Source of the DNA: Mycobacterium shinjukuense
GTDB lineage: Bacteria; Actinomycetota; Actinomycetes; Mycobacteriales; Mycobacteriaceae
Length of the DNA stretch: 64,000 nt
Assembly: GCF_010730055.1 (NCBI RefSeq)
Contig: NZ_AP022575.1
Span: forward strand, 620,001-684,000
Direction: 5' to 3'
The notes beneath the pieces are model-generated. The model saw nothing but the letters and a program-made list of their open reading frames with translations, ran no database searches and was not told the DNA's origin. Both the position numbers and the translations under genes were made by a program. Every line of letters begins with the position of its first letter. Position 1 is the stretch's first letter. This document shows positions 16,678 through 27,100 of the stretch, one piece after another.

Positions 16678-16920
16678 CGATGCGCACCAAGGGGGCCGAG
16701 CGCTATCTGCTCGGTTCACGCTCGGCGCTGGGCTGGATCGTCGACCGCGACCGCGTCACCAGCGACAAAGCGTCCGGAATCGTCAGCGATCCCAACGACT
16801 GCTGCGACGAGCGCGACGATCCCACCTACATTGTCGATCTCATCAAGAAGGTCACCACCGTCAGCGTCGAGACCATAAAGATCGTTGACAGCCTCGCCGG
16901 CTGTTCGCGCCAGCAGGCCA
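16678..16920 (+). pseudogene. C-terminal stub of a type ISP-like restriction-modification/helicase protein
   Basis: MRTKGAERYLLGSRSALGWI, VDRDRVTSDKASGIVSDPND, DDPTYIVDLIKKVTTVSVET, then IVDSLAG: this is the conserved end of large single-chain restriction-modification proteins (type ISP / related DEAD-box enzymes), where the text SALEWIIDRY..DKASGIVNDPNDW is typical. Nothing of the several thousand upstream bases remains; the IS30-like element ends about 170 bp upstream, and may have caused the loss. Confidence 0.7.
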
Positions 16921-17328
16921 TCAAGGAATCACCGTGGACGCCCCGACATGGTTGGGATGCACGACGCTGAAGTGGCGGCGGTCGAAAGTTGGGATCTCCC
17001 AAGCGCTCCGCCGCGGCCACCATGGAGGCGTCGACGCTGCCCAGCGGTAGGTTTCGATACCGTGCGACGAGCTCAGCGATGCGCAACCAGTCGTCGGCGG
17101 CTACAGGCTCGACACTGAACGCGCCGTCAGCGAGGTCGCCGAGGAATCGCACCTCTGGTTCGCCACCGAGGCGAGTGCCCAGCAGGTAGACCACCTCGGT
17201 GAGACGAGCGTCGGGACGATCAGCTGGCCGGGATGCGTTTCGAGCAGTGTCAGCGACGACGCATGGTGGACGTCATCGGCGTCCACATAGGCATAGCGGG
17301 GGCCAGCGTCGACGAGAATGGCGGCTAT
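16921..17328 (-). pseudogene. VapC PIN-domain toxin with two frameshifts
   Basis: Three frames join into one PIN protein: ILVDAGPRYAYVDADDVHHA and LTLLETHPGQLIVPTL; then VVYLLGTRLGGEPEVRFLGD, WLRIAELVARYRNLPLGSVD, ASMVAAAERLG; then TFDRRHFSVVHPNHVG to TGA 16921. Frameshifts lie near 17195 and 16998. The acidic residues (VDAG, VDAS, TFDRR) are present but in separate frames. The beginning also lacks an ordinary start codon (ATA 17328 or ATT 17319). Confidence 0.8.
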
Positions 17329-17564
17329 CGCCCGACCTCGCCGGCAAGGATCTCCTCGATGCGCTCGGAGATGTCGGTACGGCCACCGCTGCCAGCGCCC
17401 GCGGCCTGAAGGCGACGGCGCCCAGTGGATTGACCGAGATAAGCCTCGAGAGCTTCCCGGGTGATCTCCGAAATGGTCAGATTCCGGCGCCGGGCCTCAT
17501 GCCGCAGACGCGCATCGAGAGCGTCGGAGATCTTGACCGTGGTGCGGCGCATGTATGCCAGCAT
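17325..17564 (-). CDS. VapB ribbon-helix-helix antitoxin (orphaned by loss of VapC)
   Basis: About 79 residues from ATG 17564 (another ATG at 17552 is possible). RHH DNA-binding N-terminus MRRTTVKISDALDARLRHEA with RNLTISEITREALEAYL, then a Gly-rich linker and a toxin-binding tail DISERIEEILAGEVGR. The stop overlaps the beginning of the broken vapC. The antitoxin is complete while the toxin is not, the usual outcome of decay. Confidence 0.8.
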   Translation of the reverse strand: MLAYMRRTTVKISDALDARLRHEARRRNLTISEITREALEAYLGQSTGRRRLQAAGAGSGGRTDISERIEEILAGEVGR

Positions 17565-17582
17565 ATCCGGGGCATCCACCAA

Positions 17583-17976
17583 AACGCCCCGGAGCTCACC
17601 CGCGACAGCCGAGCAGCAGCCGGGCTGAATGGTCAGCGGAAGGCCGATTGTGTGGAGCTCGGTGGGGCTTGGCGATGCCGGCTGCCATGTTGCTGGACGC
17701 CCAGTGGCACCGAGTCGTCAGGCCCCAATCCGCGCTTTCTGCAGTCACTGAATTCACTTGCGCACCATCGGATTATCCCTGTGCACGAGGTGGCGCGCGC
17801 CGGCCAACCCCGAATACCACTCGAACATACATATATTCGGGTAGCCGGGAGGAGATCGTCGAGGCGCGATCGCTGATGATGACCGCGATCGCGCCATCAC
17901 CTGCGCGGACCGCCCGGCCCTGGGACCGAACTCGCTGGTGCAACGAATTAGCAAGAGTGTGAGTGCAATTCGAGAG
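17583..17976. other. 394 bp spacer, no gene supported
   Basis: Frames on both strands lack motifs. The left edge holds the vapB promoter; the right edge is the 3' end of mmpL. No clear terminator hairpin found by eye. Confidence 0.35.
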
Positions 17977-20856
17977 TCACCCAGCGCGCTCCGATTCCCT
18001 GAGCAGCAGTTGACGAACCACTCGGCGTGGACCGTAGGGCCGCAGCATCCTGCTGGCGGGGCGGGGCCGCACCGATTGCGGCCACCAGAACCACCGTCCC
18101 AGCAGCGCGGCGATGGACGGCGTCATGAACGAGCGCACGATCAGCGTGTCAAACAGCAGACCCAGGCCGATGGTGGTGCCGATCTGACCCAGAACACGCA
18201 AATCGCTGAACACAAAGGAGGACATGGTGGCGGCGAACACCAGGCCGGCCGAGGTCACCACGGAGCCGGAGCCGGCCATCGCGCGGATGATCCCGGTGTT
18301 TAATCCGGCGCCGACTTCCTCCTTGAACCGCGAGATCAGCAGCAGGTTGTAGTCCGATCCCACCGCCAGCAGCAGGATGACGGCCAGCGCCAGCACGATC
18401 CAATACAGCTGGATACCCAGAATGTCCTGCCAGACCAGCACGGAGAGCCCAAAGGAGGCGCCCAACGACAGCGCCACCGTGCCCACGATGACGAGTGCGG
18501 CGACCAGACTTCGCGTGATGATCATCATGATCAGCAAGATCAGGCTCAGCGCGGCGATCGCCGCGATCATCAGGTCGTACTTTGCGCCGTCCTGAATGTC
18601 CTTGAACGTCGCGGCGGTGCCGGCGAGATAGATGTTGGCGCCCGCCAGCGGGGTGCCCTTCACCGCCTCATGTGCCGCGACCTTGATGGCGTCCACATGC
18701 GAGATGCCTTCGGGCGTCGCCGGATCGCCTTCATGGGAGATGATCATGCGAGCGGCCTTGCCGTCCGGCGAGAGAAACATTTTCAGGCCCCGCTTGAAGT
18801 CGGGGTTGTTGAAAGCCTCCGGCGGCAGATAAAACGAATCGTCGTTCTTGGCGGCATCAAAGGCCTGACCCATGGCGGTCGCGTTGTCGGTCAATGCCTG
18901 CTGCTGGGCGGTGATCCCGGAGTTGGTGGCATAGTTGGACAACACCAATTCCAGATTGGCCTCCTGGCTGGCGATCTGAGCCGTTATCAGCGCCACCAGT
19001 TGCGGCTGGGTCGCATCCAGTTTGTCCAGCGATGCCGTCAGGTTCTGGAACTGTTCGCTGAGCTGGTCGATGCCGTCGGTGGCGTCATAGATGGACCTGA
19101 GCGCAAAGCAGATCGGGATGTCGTAGCAGTGCTTCTCCCAATAGAAATAACTGCGAATCGGCCTGAAGAAGTCGTCGAAGTTCGCGATCTTGTCCCGCAG
19201 ATCGTTCATCAAAACCAACGTGTCGTGAAAGCTTTGGGCCTGGTCGTGCGTGGCGGCGGCGAGCTCCTGCTGAAGGGCGTACTGCTGCCGCAAGATGTGA
19301 ATCGTTTTCCTGATCTCCTCGGCCTGCTTCAGCAAGTCGTGCGCACGGTCTTGCTGGAATTTCAGGTTTTGGGTCTGGCCGACGCTTTGCATGCTGATCT
19401 GGAACGGTATTGTGCTGTGGTCGATCGGGGTTCCCAAGGGTCTGGTCATGGCTTGCACCAGGGCGATACCCCGAAGGTGGAAGACACCTTTGGCCACCCG
19501 GTCCAAGATCAGCATGTCGGCCGGGTTGCGCATGTCGTGATCGGTCTCGATCATCAGCAGCTCGGGATTGAGCCGGGCCTGGGAGAAATGCCGCTCGGCT
19601 GCGGCGTATCCAACGTTGGCCGGCGCGGTGCCGGGCATGTAGTGCCGCGCGTCGTAGCTCGTCTTGTATCCGGGCAGGGCGGCCAGACCGACAATGGCCA
19701 CCGCGCAGGTCACCGCAAGAATGGGCCCGGGCCAGCGGACGATCGCCGTACCGATCCGCCGCCATCCCCGGGTCCTCATCTTGCGCTTCGGTTCGCAAAG
19801 GCCGAAATGGCTGCCCACGGCGAGCACGGCCGGGGCCAGGGTCAGCGCGGCGACCAGCGCGATGAGGATTCCTATGGCGGCGGGAATGCCCAGGCTTTGG
19901 AAATAAGGTAGTCGGGTGAAGCTCAGGCAATACACCGCGCCGGCCACGGTCAGCCCCGAGCCCAGCACGACGTGCGCGGTCCCGTGATACATGTTGTCAA
20001 ACGAGGTGGCCCGATCCTGGGCGGCCAATCGCCCCTCGTGATAACGGCCCAGGAAAAATATCGCGTAATCCGTGCCAGCGGCGATGACCAGCAATGTCAG
20101 CAGATTGGTCGAGTACGTCGACAGTCCGATGATCCCGGAGTTTCCGAGAAAGGCGACGACCCCACGCGCCGCGGCCAATTCAACCATGACCGTGAGCAGC
20201 ACCAAGATCATCGTGACGAACGAGCGGTAGACGAACAACAGCATGATCGCGATCACCAGGACCGTGAGCGCGGTGACCTTCGCCGTACCTTTGCTGCCCA
20301 CCTCGAACTGATCGGTCATCAGCGGCGCCGCGCCGGTGACATAGGCCTTGATACCGGGCGGTGCGGGCAGATGTGACACGATGTCGCGGACAGCGTTGAC
20401 GGACTCGATCGATCGGGCCTCGCCTTGATTACCGGCGAGATACACCTGAACATACGCGGCTTTGCCGTCGTTGCTTTGTGCGCCCGCCGCCGTCAGCGGA
20501 TCCCCCCAGAAGTCCTGTACGTGCTCGACATGCTTGGTGTCCTGCGCGAGCCGCTGGATCAGTGCGTCGTAAAACCGGTGGGCATCGGCGCCCAGGGGCT
20601 TCTCGCCTTCCAGCACGATCATCGCCACACTGTCGGAATCGAACTCGTGGAAGACCTGGCCCATGCGTTTCATCGCCTGCAGCGACGGCGCATCCTTGGG
20701 GCTCTGCGCCACGTTGTGCGCCTTCCCGACCTCTTCCAACTGCGGGACCGCACCATTCGTGATGGCCGCAAGGCCCACCCAGAACAGCACGATCGGCACC
20801 GAAAGCCGGCGGATGGTCCCCGGCCAGGAAAGTCGCGAGGGCTGATGGTTGCTCAT
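17977..20856 (-). CDS. MmpL-family RND transporter
   Basis: 959 residues, the length of MmpL4/MmpL5-type proteins. One N-terminal membrane helix, a first porter domain, a bundle of helices containing GTDYAIFFLGRYHE, then a long second external region with helical coiled-coil character (about 480-700; DLLKQAEEIRKTIHILRQQY), and a second bundle with GSDYNLLLISRFKEE. The paired GTDY/GSDY motifs carry the proton-relay Asp-Tyr residues of mycobacterial RND pumps. Exports lipids, siderophores or drugs. Overlaps the mmpS gene by 4 bp, so the pair is coupled; substrate not predictable. Confidence 0.92.
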   Translation of the reverse strand: MSNHQPSRLSWPGTIRRLSVPIVLFWVGLAAITNGAVPQLEEVGKAHNVAQSPKDAPSLQAMKRMGQVFHEFDSDSVAMIVLEGEKPLGADAHRFYDALIQRLAQDTKHVEHVQDFWGDPLTAAGAQSNDGKAAYVQVYLAGNQGEARSIESVNAVRDIVSHLPAPPGIKAYVTGAAPLMTDQFEVGSKGTAKVTALTVLVIAIMLLFVYRSFVTMILVLLTVMVELAAARGVVAFLGNSGIIGLSTYSTNLLTLLVIAAGTDYAIFFLGRYHEGRLAAQDRATSFDNMYHGTAHVVLGSGLTVAGAVYCLSFTRLPYFQSLGIPAAIGILIALVAALTLAPAVLAVGSHFGLCEPKRKMRTRGWRRIGTAIVRWPGPILAVTCAVAIVGLAALPGYKTSYDARHYMPGTAPANVGYAAAERHFSQARLNPELLMIETDHDMRNPADMLILDRVAKGVFHLRGIALVQAMTRPLGTPIDHSTIPFQISMQSVGQTQNLKFQQDRAHDLLKQAEEIRKTIHILRQQYALQQELAAATHDQAQSFHDTLVLMNDLRDKIANFDDFFRPIRSYFYWEKHCYDIPICFALRSIYDATDGIDQLSEQFQNLTASLDKLDATQPQLVALITAQIASQEANLELVLSNYATNSGITAQQQALTDNATAMGQAFDAAKNDDSFYLPPEAFNNPDFKRGLKMFLSPDGKAARMIISHEGDPATPEGISHVDAIKVAAHEAVKGTPLAGANIYLAGTAATFKDIQDGAKYDLMIAAIAALSLILLIMMIITRSLVAALVIVGTVALSLGASFGLSVLVWQDILGIQLYWIVLALAVILLLAVGSDYNLLLISRFKEEVGAGLNTGIIRAMAGSGSVVTSAGLVFAATMSSFVFSDLRVLGQIGTTIGLGLLFDTLIVRSFMTPSIAALLGRWFWWPQSVRPRPASRMLRPYGPRRVVRQLLLRESERAG

Positions 20857-21299
20857 CCGGACTTGTCCAGGCAGAAGGTGTAGGCATTCACTTCGTTGAC
20901 CGACCTTTCGTCTTTGACAACTCCATTGATGGTGATGCGGCAGCCGATGAAATCGCCGTTGCCTTGTGCCACGAGGTTGGCGAAGACCCCGGGCAGCGTC
21001 GTCGTCATCGTCAGCGACCAGGGCAGGGTGGCGTCGAGCACTTGCTGCGGCTGGGCCTTGATGTCCAGGTAGTTGATCGTTGCCACGCTGCCCGGAGCGC
21101 CAAAGACTTCCAGAACCACCTGTTTGGGGTTGAACGGGACGATCTCATTCGCGATGGCGCCGCTGGCCGAAGCGGTGCTGTGCGAGCCGAAGATTCCATG
21201 CAGCCGATAGACGCCGAACCCCGCGGCGGCGACGACGACCACCGCGACCACCAGCATCCACCACCGCCTGGCCAGGCGGGCAATTGAAATCCCTTTCAC
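20853..21299 (-). CDS. MmpS-family accessory membrane protein
   Basis: 148 residues: a short basic N-terminus, one membrane helix (MLVVAVVVVAAAGFGVYRL) and an external beta-rich domain (IVPFNPKQVVLEVFGAPGSV, INYLDIKAQPQQVLDATLPW, GDFIGCRITINGVVKDERSV). Ends with a conserved Cys-containing NAYTFCLDKSG. MmpS proteins assist the cognate MmpL, and this one overlaps mmpL by 4 bp. Transcribed from the 21300-21478 spacer that holds a candidate TetR operator. Confidence 0.9.
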   Translation of the reverse strand: MKGISIARLARRWWMLVVAVVVVAAAGFGVYRLHGIFGSHSTASASGAIANEIVPFNPKQVVLEVFGAPGSVATINYLDIKAQPQQVLDATLPWSLTMTTTLPGVFANLVAQGNGDFIGCRITINGVVKDERSVNEVNAYTFCLDKSG

Positions 21300-21370
21300 C
21301 CGTTAGCCTTTCGATAACCGGTGACGCGTTCGCGGGCACCGGTCATGCGCTTCGAAATTGACAGCTACGA

Positions 21371-21386
21371 CAGTACGGTACCGGAC
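21371..21386. promoter_or_regulatory. Candidate TetR operator upstream of mmpS
   Basis: CAGTACGGTACCGG at 21371 contains GTACGGTAC, shared as its reverse complement with the site in front of tetR (22111-22123). It lies about 75 bp before the mmpS start. Proposed from motif sharing only. Confidence 0.4.
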
Positions 21387-21478
21387 CGGACAGCACAACA
21401 GACGACGTGGGTACACATTGGCGTTGCCGTGCGCTCCTGCTCAGCCGCCCGGTCGGTGACTCGGTGACCGAGGCCGCC

Positions 21479-22075
21479 CTAGCCGATCGGTCGGCTGAGG
21501 CTGGGAATGAGGACGTCGTCGACGAGGGCACGCACCGTGTGCTCGGTTGGGGGCCGGTTGGCCATCACGGACCGGAAAAGCAGGTAGCCGGGCAGCAGAT
21601 CCCACAGTTCATCGCTGATCGCGCCGTCGGCGATCTCACCGCGGTCAACGGCCTGCCGCAGGATGTGCTGGATCACGGCTTTCCGTTGTTCGACGAACTG
21701 GTGCTGCATGACGTCGTCGAGCGCGGGGTTGCGGGACACCTCGACAAGCACCGCGCGCATGGTGCTGGCATGCTGGCGGGCCTGGGCGCATACCAGCTCC
21801 CCCAGGCGCAGCAAATCGCCGCGGAGTGAGCCGGTTTCGGGCGGCACCGCGACCTGGCGAATGCCCTCGATGAACGCGGCCAACACCAGTTCGGCTTTCG
21901 ACGGCCAGCGCCGGTACACCGTGGCCTTGCTGGCCTTGGCGGTCGTGGCGACCGCGTCCACCGTCAACCCGTCATACCCATGTTGCTGCAGCAACCGTAA
22001 CGTGACGTCGAGCAACTCCGCCTCGCGTGGCGACCACGGTGAGGACTGCCCGGCGCGATTGGCAATCTGGGTCAC
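21479..22075 (-). CDS. TetR-family regulator of the mmpS-mmpL locus
   Basis: 198 residues. HTH at about 22-65: LLQQHGYDGLTVDAVATTAK, ASKATVYRRWPSKAELVLAA. The ligand-binding part is all helical with the TetR_C-type run RGEIADGAISDELWDLLPGY and ends VLIPSLSRPIG. It precedes mmpS-mmpL on the same strand with a 179 bp spacer, and repeated GTACGGTAC-type sites lie before both transcription units, so repression of the exporter and of itself is the likely role. Confidence 0.85.
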   Translation of the reverse strand: MTQIANRAGQSSPWSPREAELLDVTLRLLQQHGYDGLTVDAVATTAKASKATVYRRWPSKAELVLAAFIEGIRQVAVPPETGSLRGDLLRLGELVCAQARQHASTMRAVLVEVSRNPALDDVMQHQFVEQRKAVIQHILRQAVDRGEIADGAISDELWDLLPGYLLFRSVMANRPPTEHTVRALVDDVLIPSLSRPIG

Positions 22076-22101
22076 AGCGCCAACGATAGAACCGATCCGC
22101 T

Positions 22102-22124
22102 AGTACCGGCCAGTACCGTACCGA
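22102..22124. promoter_or_regulatory. Candidate TetR operator upstream of tetR
   Basis: AGTACCGGCCAGTACCGTAC at 22102 has two tandem AGTACCG units, the second extending to GTACCGTACCG. It is 27-49 bp before the tetR start and shares its core with the site before mmpS. A weaker CGGTACCG palindrome lies near 22189, toward the divergent SnoaL-like gene. Confidence 0.4.
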
Positions 22125-22339
22125 CAAGAATGCCGCTGTTCGGCCACCTCGACACGGGTGGCGCAGCCCATGGGTGCAGCCAAATTCCGATCGGTACCGT
22201 GGCGAATTCGGTGCCGATGACGTCGTGATCTGACCGCCGGCAGCCGCGGGGGTCGTGAAAGCCGCGGATACCTGGTGAGCCGGTGAGCTAATGTTTCCCC
22301 GGTTGCGGGGGCGACTGGAGGGGAAAGGATGACCGGACC

Positions 22340-22765
22340 ATGACCATGACCCGGCAGGAACGACACATGCTGCACGCCGCAACCGCCCGCGCAGCCATCC
22401 TGGACCTGACCGCTCGCCACAATCGGGCCTACTCCGATGGTGACCGTGACGCCTGGGTGGCCACCTTCCGTGATTCCGGCGCCAGCTACAGCCGCGGCGG
22501 TGAGACGTTCACCGACGTGCGTTCGGCCTTCGACGGCGGCGATGGGCAGCGTTTGGTCAGCCTCGACCACGAGGTCCACGTCGACGGCACCAACGCCACC
22601 CAGCGCTGTGTCGTGCTGCTTTGTGCCGCCATACGTGGCGACACCACGGTGCGCGCCACCGGGACATTCCAGGATCGGCTGATCTACGAGCGCGGCGGCT
22701 GGTACTTCACTTCCCGCGCTCTCGAATGGGATTCGGTGCCCGGCCGTCACCCGCTCGTCATGTGA
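22340..22765 (+). CDS. SnoaL-like / NTF2-fold protein
   Basis: 141 residues with an NTF2-type cone fold: AAILDLTARHNRAYSDGDRD, AWVATFRDSGASYSRGGETF, SLDHEVHVDGTNATQRCVVL and FQDRLIYERGGWYFTSRALE. This SnoaL_4 style is used as small hydratase/isomerase domains or binding proteins in secondary lipid metabolism. Divergent from tetR, it may share control with the mmpS-mmpL locus. No catalytic assignment possible. Confidence 0.7.
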   Translation: MTMTRQERHMLHAATARAAILDLTARHNRAYSDGDRDAWVATFRDSGASYSRGGETFTDVRSAFDGGDGQRLVSLDHEVHVDGTNATQRCVVLLCAAIRGDTTVRATGTFQDRLIYERGGWYFTSRALEWDSVPGRHPLVM

Positions 22766-22898
22766 CCGGCGCCGACATGCCACGGCAACGGTGACCGGGT
22801 GGCTCGTCGAAACGGGGCAGGTCGTTGCCGCGACGTGATACATCTGTGACTGCTGATGCCAGTGTGTCATTTGGTGTTTTTGTCGTACTCTGTGGCAT

Positions 22899-23621
22899 GT
22901 GTCGGTCTCGCGGCGTGACGTGCTCAAACTGGCGGCGGCGACTCCGGGCCTGCTCGGTGCTGGCGTCGCGGCCGCCTCATGGCGTGCCGCACCGGTATCG
23001 GCGGGTTCGCTGGGCACCCTGCTGGACTATGCCGCCGGAGTCATCCCGGCCGGCCAGATCAGGGCGGCCGGCGCCGTGGGCGCGATCCGCTACGTATCCG
23101 ATCGGCGGCCGGGCGGCGCCTGGATGCTCGGCAAGCCGATCCAGCTCAGCGAGGCGCGTGACCTACATGCCAACGGGCTCAAGATCGTTTCCTGCTATCA
23201 GTACGGCAAGGGCAGCACCGCCGACTGGCTGGGCGGTGCCGACTCCGGCGTGCAGCATGCCAAGCGGGGATTGGAGCTGCATGCCGCGGCCGGCGGTCCG
23301 GCCAGCGCCCCCATCTACGCCTCGATCGACGACAACCCGACATATGACCAGTACAAGAACCAGATCGTGCCGTATCTGCGGTCCTGGGAGGCGGTGCTCG
23401 GCCACCAGCGGACCGGCGTATACGCCAACTCGAAGACGATCGACTGGGCGGTGAACGACGGCTTGGGGTCTTATTTCTGGCAGCACAACTGGGGATCGCC
23501 CAAGGGGTACACCCATCCGGCCGCGAATCTGCACCAGGTGGAGATCGACAAACGCAAGGTCGGTGGGGTCGGGGTGGACATCAACGAAATCCTCAAGCCC
23601 CAATTCGGGCAGTGGGCCTAA
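22899..23621 (+). CDS. Tat-exported DUF1906 glycoside-hydrolase-like protein (Rv2525c-like)
   Basis: 240 residues from GTG 22899. Twin-arginine signal SVSRRDVLKLAAATPGLLGA, then a GH25-like TIM-barrel domain (DUF1906): AAGVIPAGQIRAAGAVGAIR, GLKIVSCYQYGKGSTADWLG, PIYASIDDNPTYDQY, GVYANSKTIDWAV and GVGVDINEI. The Asp residues in YASIDD are where the family has its acidic site. Rv2525c is known to be exported by Tat and to lie next to fas, as here. It probably acts on cell wall glycan, which is unproven. Confidence 0.88.
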   Translation: MSVSRRDVLKLAAATPGLLGAGVAAASWRAAPVSAGSLGTLLDYAAGVIPAGQIRAAGAVGAIRYVSDRRPGGAWMLGKPIQLSEARDLHANGLKIVSCYQYGKGSTADWLGGADSGVQHAKRGLELHAAAGGPASAPIYASIDDNPTYDQYKNQIVPYLRSWEAVLGHQRTGVYANSKTIDWAVNDGLGSYFWQHNWGSPKGYTHPAANLHQVEIDKRKVGGVGVDINEILKPQFGQWA

Positions 23622-24128
23622 GGTTCCGCTGCCCAGCGCTGTGGCGCGCCATCCAGCAAACCCTCGTCCGCTCGACGCGCGGCCCCGGCGTCGTCGGCGA
23701 TTGCGGCTCACGTTCTCGCGGCAGGCCAAAATTTTGGTATAACGATTTGGTAACAATACTGCCTTGATCAGCGCTGTTGTTGCTACTCCAGCGTAACCGC
23801 CAACACGCAGGACGTTTGTCCACCACACCCGCGTCCGCCGTTCAAGCCGGTGTTATCCACGACACGGTTACCCGACCGTAGAACTCGCCAGTAACCGATC
23901 GACGTAAAAAAACTGGACCGATCCTTATGACACTCTTATATGGCCGGCGAGTCCGCGGCGCCGCTTGACCCACGAGCCGGTACCCGACAACACAGCGGTC
24001 AGTCCATTTCGGTTGCGAACCGATGCGGAATCGACCGGACTCGACGAGGTCTCCGCGACGCGCGTCCGGAACGGCCGAACGAACCGCCCCGCACAGACGC
24101 AGACAGACGCATACAGGGAGATACAGAC
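23622..24128. promoter_or_regulatory. Promoter/leader region of fas
   Basis: A 507 bp spacer, partly AT-rich (around 23730-23770 and 23904-23942). It contains three GTAACC-type half sites: TTGGTAAC at 23747, GGTTACCC at 23866 and GTAACCG at 23891. In M. tuberculosis fas is activated by the TetR-family protein FasR binding inverted repeats upstream; these half sites are candidates for that, unproven. The ribosome site AGGGAG (24115-24120) decides the GTG start at 24129. Confidence 0.5.
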
Positions 24129-27100
24129 GTGACGATCCACGAGCACGACCAGGTGTCCGCTGGCCACGACGGGGAGGACCCGCACCGGAGGCAGCACCCG
24201 CTTGCGGGGGACACCCATGCTCTGGTCGATCGTCTGACGGCCGGCGAGCCGTACGCTGTCGCATTCGGCGGCCAAGGCAGCGCCTGGCTGGAGACTCTCG
24301 AAGAGCTGGTTTCCGGGGCCGGGATCGAATCCGAGCTGGCCACACTGGTCGGTGAGGTGGAGCTGCTGCTGGAGCCGATCGCGCGAGAGCTGATCGTGGT
24401 GCGTCCGATCGGCTTCGAGCCGTTGCGGTGGGTGCGTGCGCTGGCGGCCGAGGATCCGGTTCCGTCGGACAAGCATTTGACCTCCGCTGCGGTGTCGGTG
24501 CCCGGCGTGCTGCTCACCCAGATCGCGGCCATCCGCGCCCTGGCCCGCCAGGGCATGGACCTGACGGTCACCCCGCCGGTGGCCATGGCGGGGCACTCAC
24601 AAGGTGTGCTGGCGGTGGAGGCGCTCAAGTCCGCGGGGACGCGCGATGCGGAGCTGTTTGCCACGGCCCAGCTGATCGGTGCCGCCGGAACGCTGGTGGC
24701 CCGCCGGCGCGGGATCTCCGTCCTCGGCGATCGTCCGCCGATGGTATCGGTCACCAACGCTGACCCGGAGCGCATCAAGCGGTTGTTGGACGACTTCGCC
24801 CAGAACGTGCGTACCGTGCTGCCACCGGTGCTGTCCATCCGCAACGGCCGGCGCGCGGTCGTCATCACCGGAACGCCGGACGAGCTCTCGCGCTTCGAAC
24901 TTTATTGCCGCCAGATCTCCGAAAAGGAGGAAGCCGATCGCAAGAACAAGATCCGCGGTGGCGACGTGTTCGCCCCGGTCTTCGAGCCGGTGCAGGTGGA
25001 GGTGGGCTTTCACACCCCGCGGCTGGCCGACGGAATCGACATCGTCGGCGGCTGGGCGCAGACGGTTGGCCTGGACGTCGCTTTGGCACGGCAGTTGGCT
25101 GGCGCCATCTTGGTCGACCGAGTCGACTGGGTTGACGAGATCACCCGCGTCCACCGGGCCGGCGCTCGTTGGATCCTCGACCTGGGTCCCGGCGACATCC
25201 TGACGCGGCTGACCGCGCCGGTGATCCGCGGCCTGGGCGTGGGCATCGTGCCCGCGGCCACCCGCGGCGGCCAGCGCAACCTCTTCACCGTCGGGGCCAC
25301 CCCCGAGGTGGCCCGGGCCTGGTCGAGTTATGCGCCGACGGTGGTTCGCCTGCCCGACGGCAGGGTCAAGCTCTCGACGAAATTCACCCGGTTGACCGGC
25401 CGGTCGCCCATCCTGTTGGCCGGCATGACCCCGACCACCGTGGACGCCAAGATCGTCGCCGCGGCGGCCAACGCCGGCCACTGGGCCGAGTTGGCCGGCG
25501 GCGGGCAGGTCACCGAGGAGATTTTCGGTAACCGCATCAAGGAGATGTCGGACCTGCTCGAACCGGGCCGTACCTACCAGTTCAATGCGCTGTTCCTGGA
25601 CCCGTATCTGTGGAAGCTGCAGGTCGGCGGAAAGCGGTTGGTGCAGAAGGCCCGTCAGTCCGGCGCGCCGATCGACGGTGTGGTGATCAGCGCCGGCATC
25701 CCCGATCTCGAGGAAGCCGTCGAGCTGATCGACGAACTGGGCGACGTCGGCATCAGCCACGTCGTGTTCAAGCCCGGGACGATCGAGCAGATCCGCTCGG
25801 TGATCCGCATCGCCACCGAGGTGCCCACCAAACCGGTGATCATGCACGTCGAGGGCGGGCGTGCCGGCGGCCACCATTCCTGGGAAGACCTCGACGACCT
25901 GCTGCTGGCCACCTACTCGGAGCTGCGTTCGCGCGCCAACATCACCGTGTGCGTCGGGGGCGGCATCGGCACCCCGGAGCGGGCGGCCGAATACCTGTCC
26001 GGGCGGTGGGCGCAGGCGTATGGGTTCCCGTTGATGCCGGTCGACGGGATCCTGGTCGGCACCGCGGCGATGGCCACCAAGGAGTCCACGACGTCGCCCT
26101 CGGTCAAGCGGATGTTGGTGGCGACCCAGGGCACCGATCAGTGGATCAGCGCCGGAAAAGCTCAGGGCGGCATGGCTTCCAGCCGCAGCCAGCTGGGTGC
26201 CGACATCCACGAGATCGACAACACCGCCTCCCGCTGCGGCCGGTTGCTCGACGAGGTCGCTGGCGACGCGGATGCGGTCGCGCGGCGGCGCGACGAGATC
26301 ATCGCGGCGATGGCCAACACCGCCAAGCCGTACTTCGGCGACGTCGGGGAGATGACCTACGCGCAATGGCTGCGGCGGTACGTCGAGCTGACCGTCGGCG
26401 AGGGCAACTCGACGGCCGACACCGCCGCACCGGGCAGCCCCTGGCTGGCCGACACCTGGCGCGACCGGTTCGAGCAGATGTTGAAACGCACCGAAGCCCG
26501 TTTGCACCCAAAGGATTTCGGTCCGATCGAGACTATTTTTTCCGGTCCCACCGGGCTGGCGCTGCTGGACAACCCGCGGCAGGCGATCGCCACGCTGTTA
26601 GCGCACTACCCGGACGCCGAAACCGTCCAGCTGCATCCCGCGGACGTGCCCTTCTTCGTGACGCTGTGCAAGACGCTGGGCAAGCCGGTCAACTTTGTGC
26701 CGGTCATCGACAAGGACGTCCGGCGTTGGTGGCGCAGCGACTCGCTGTGGCAGGCGCACGATGCCCGCTACGACGCCGACCAGGTATGCATCATTCCGGG
26801 CACCGTGTCGGTGGCCGGGATCACCCGGATGGACGAACCCGTCGGGGAGTTGCTGGACCGCTTCGAACAGGCCGCCATCGACGAACTGCTCGGCGCCGGT
26901 GTGCAACCCAAGGATGTCACGTCGCGCCGGTTGGGCCGCCCCGACGTGCGCGGACCGCTGGCCGTCGTGCTGGACGCACCCGACGTGCTGTGGGCCGGCC
27001 GCACCGCCACCAACCCGGTTCATCGGATCGGCCAGCCGGGCGACTGGCAAGTACGTGAAAACCATACCGCCACCCACACATCCACCGGGGCGCGGCTACA

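Noticed and set aside
24597..26507. A 636-codon minus-strand frame opposite the 5' part of fas
   Set aside because: Same shadow effect in high G+C DNA; no start context and no recognisable domain.
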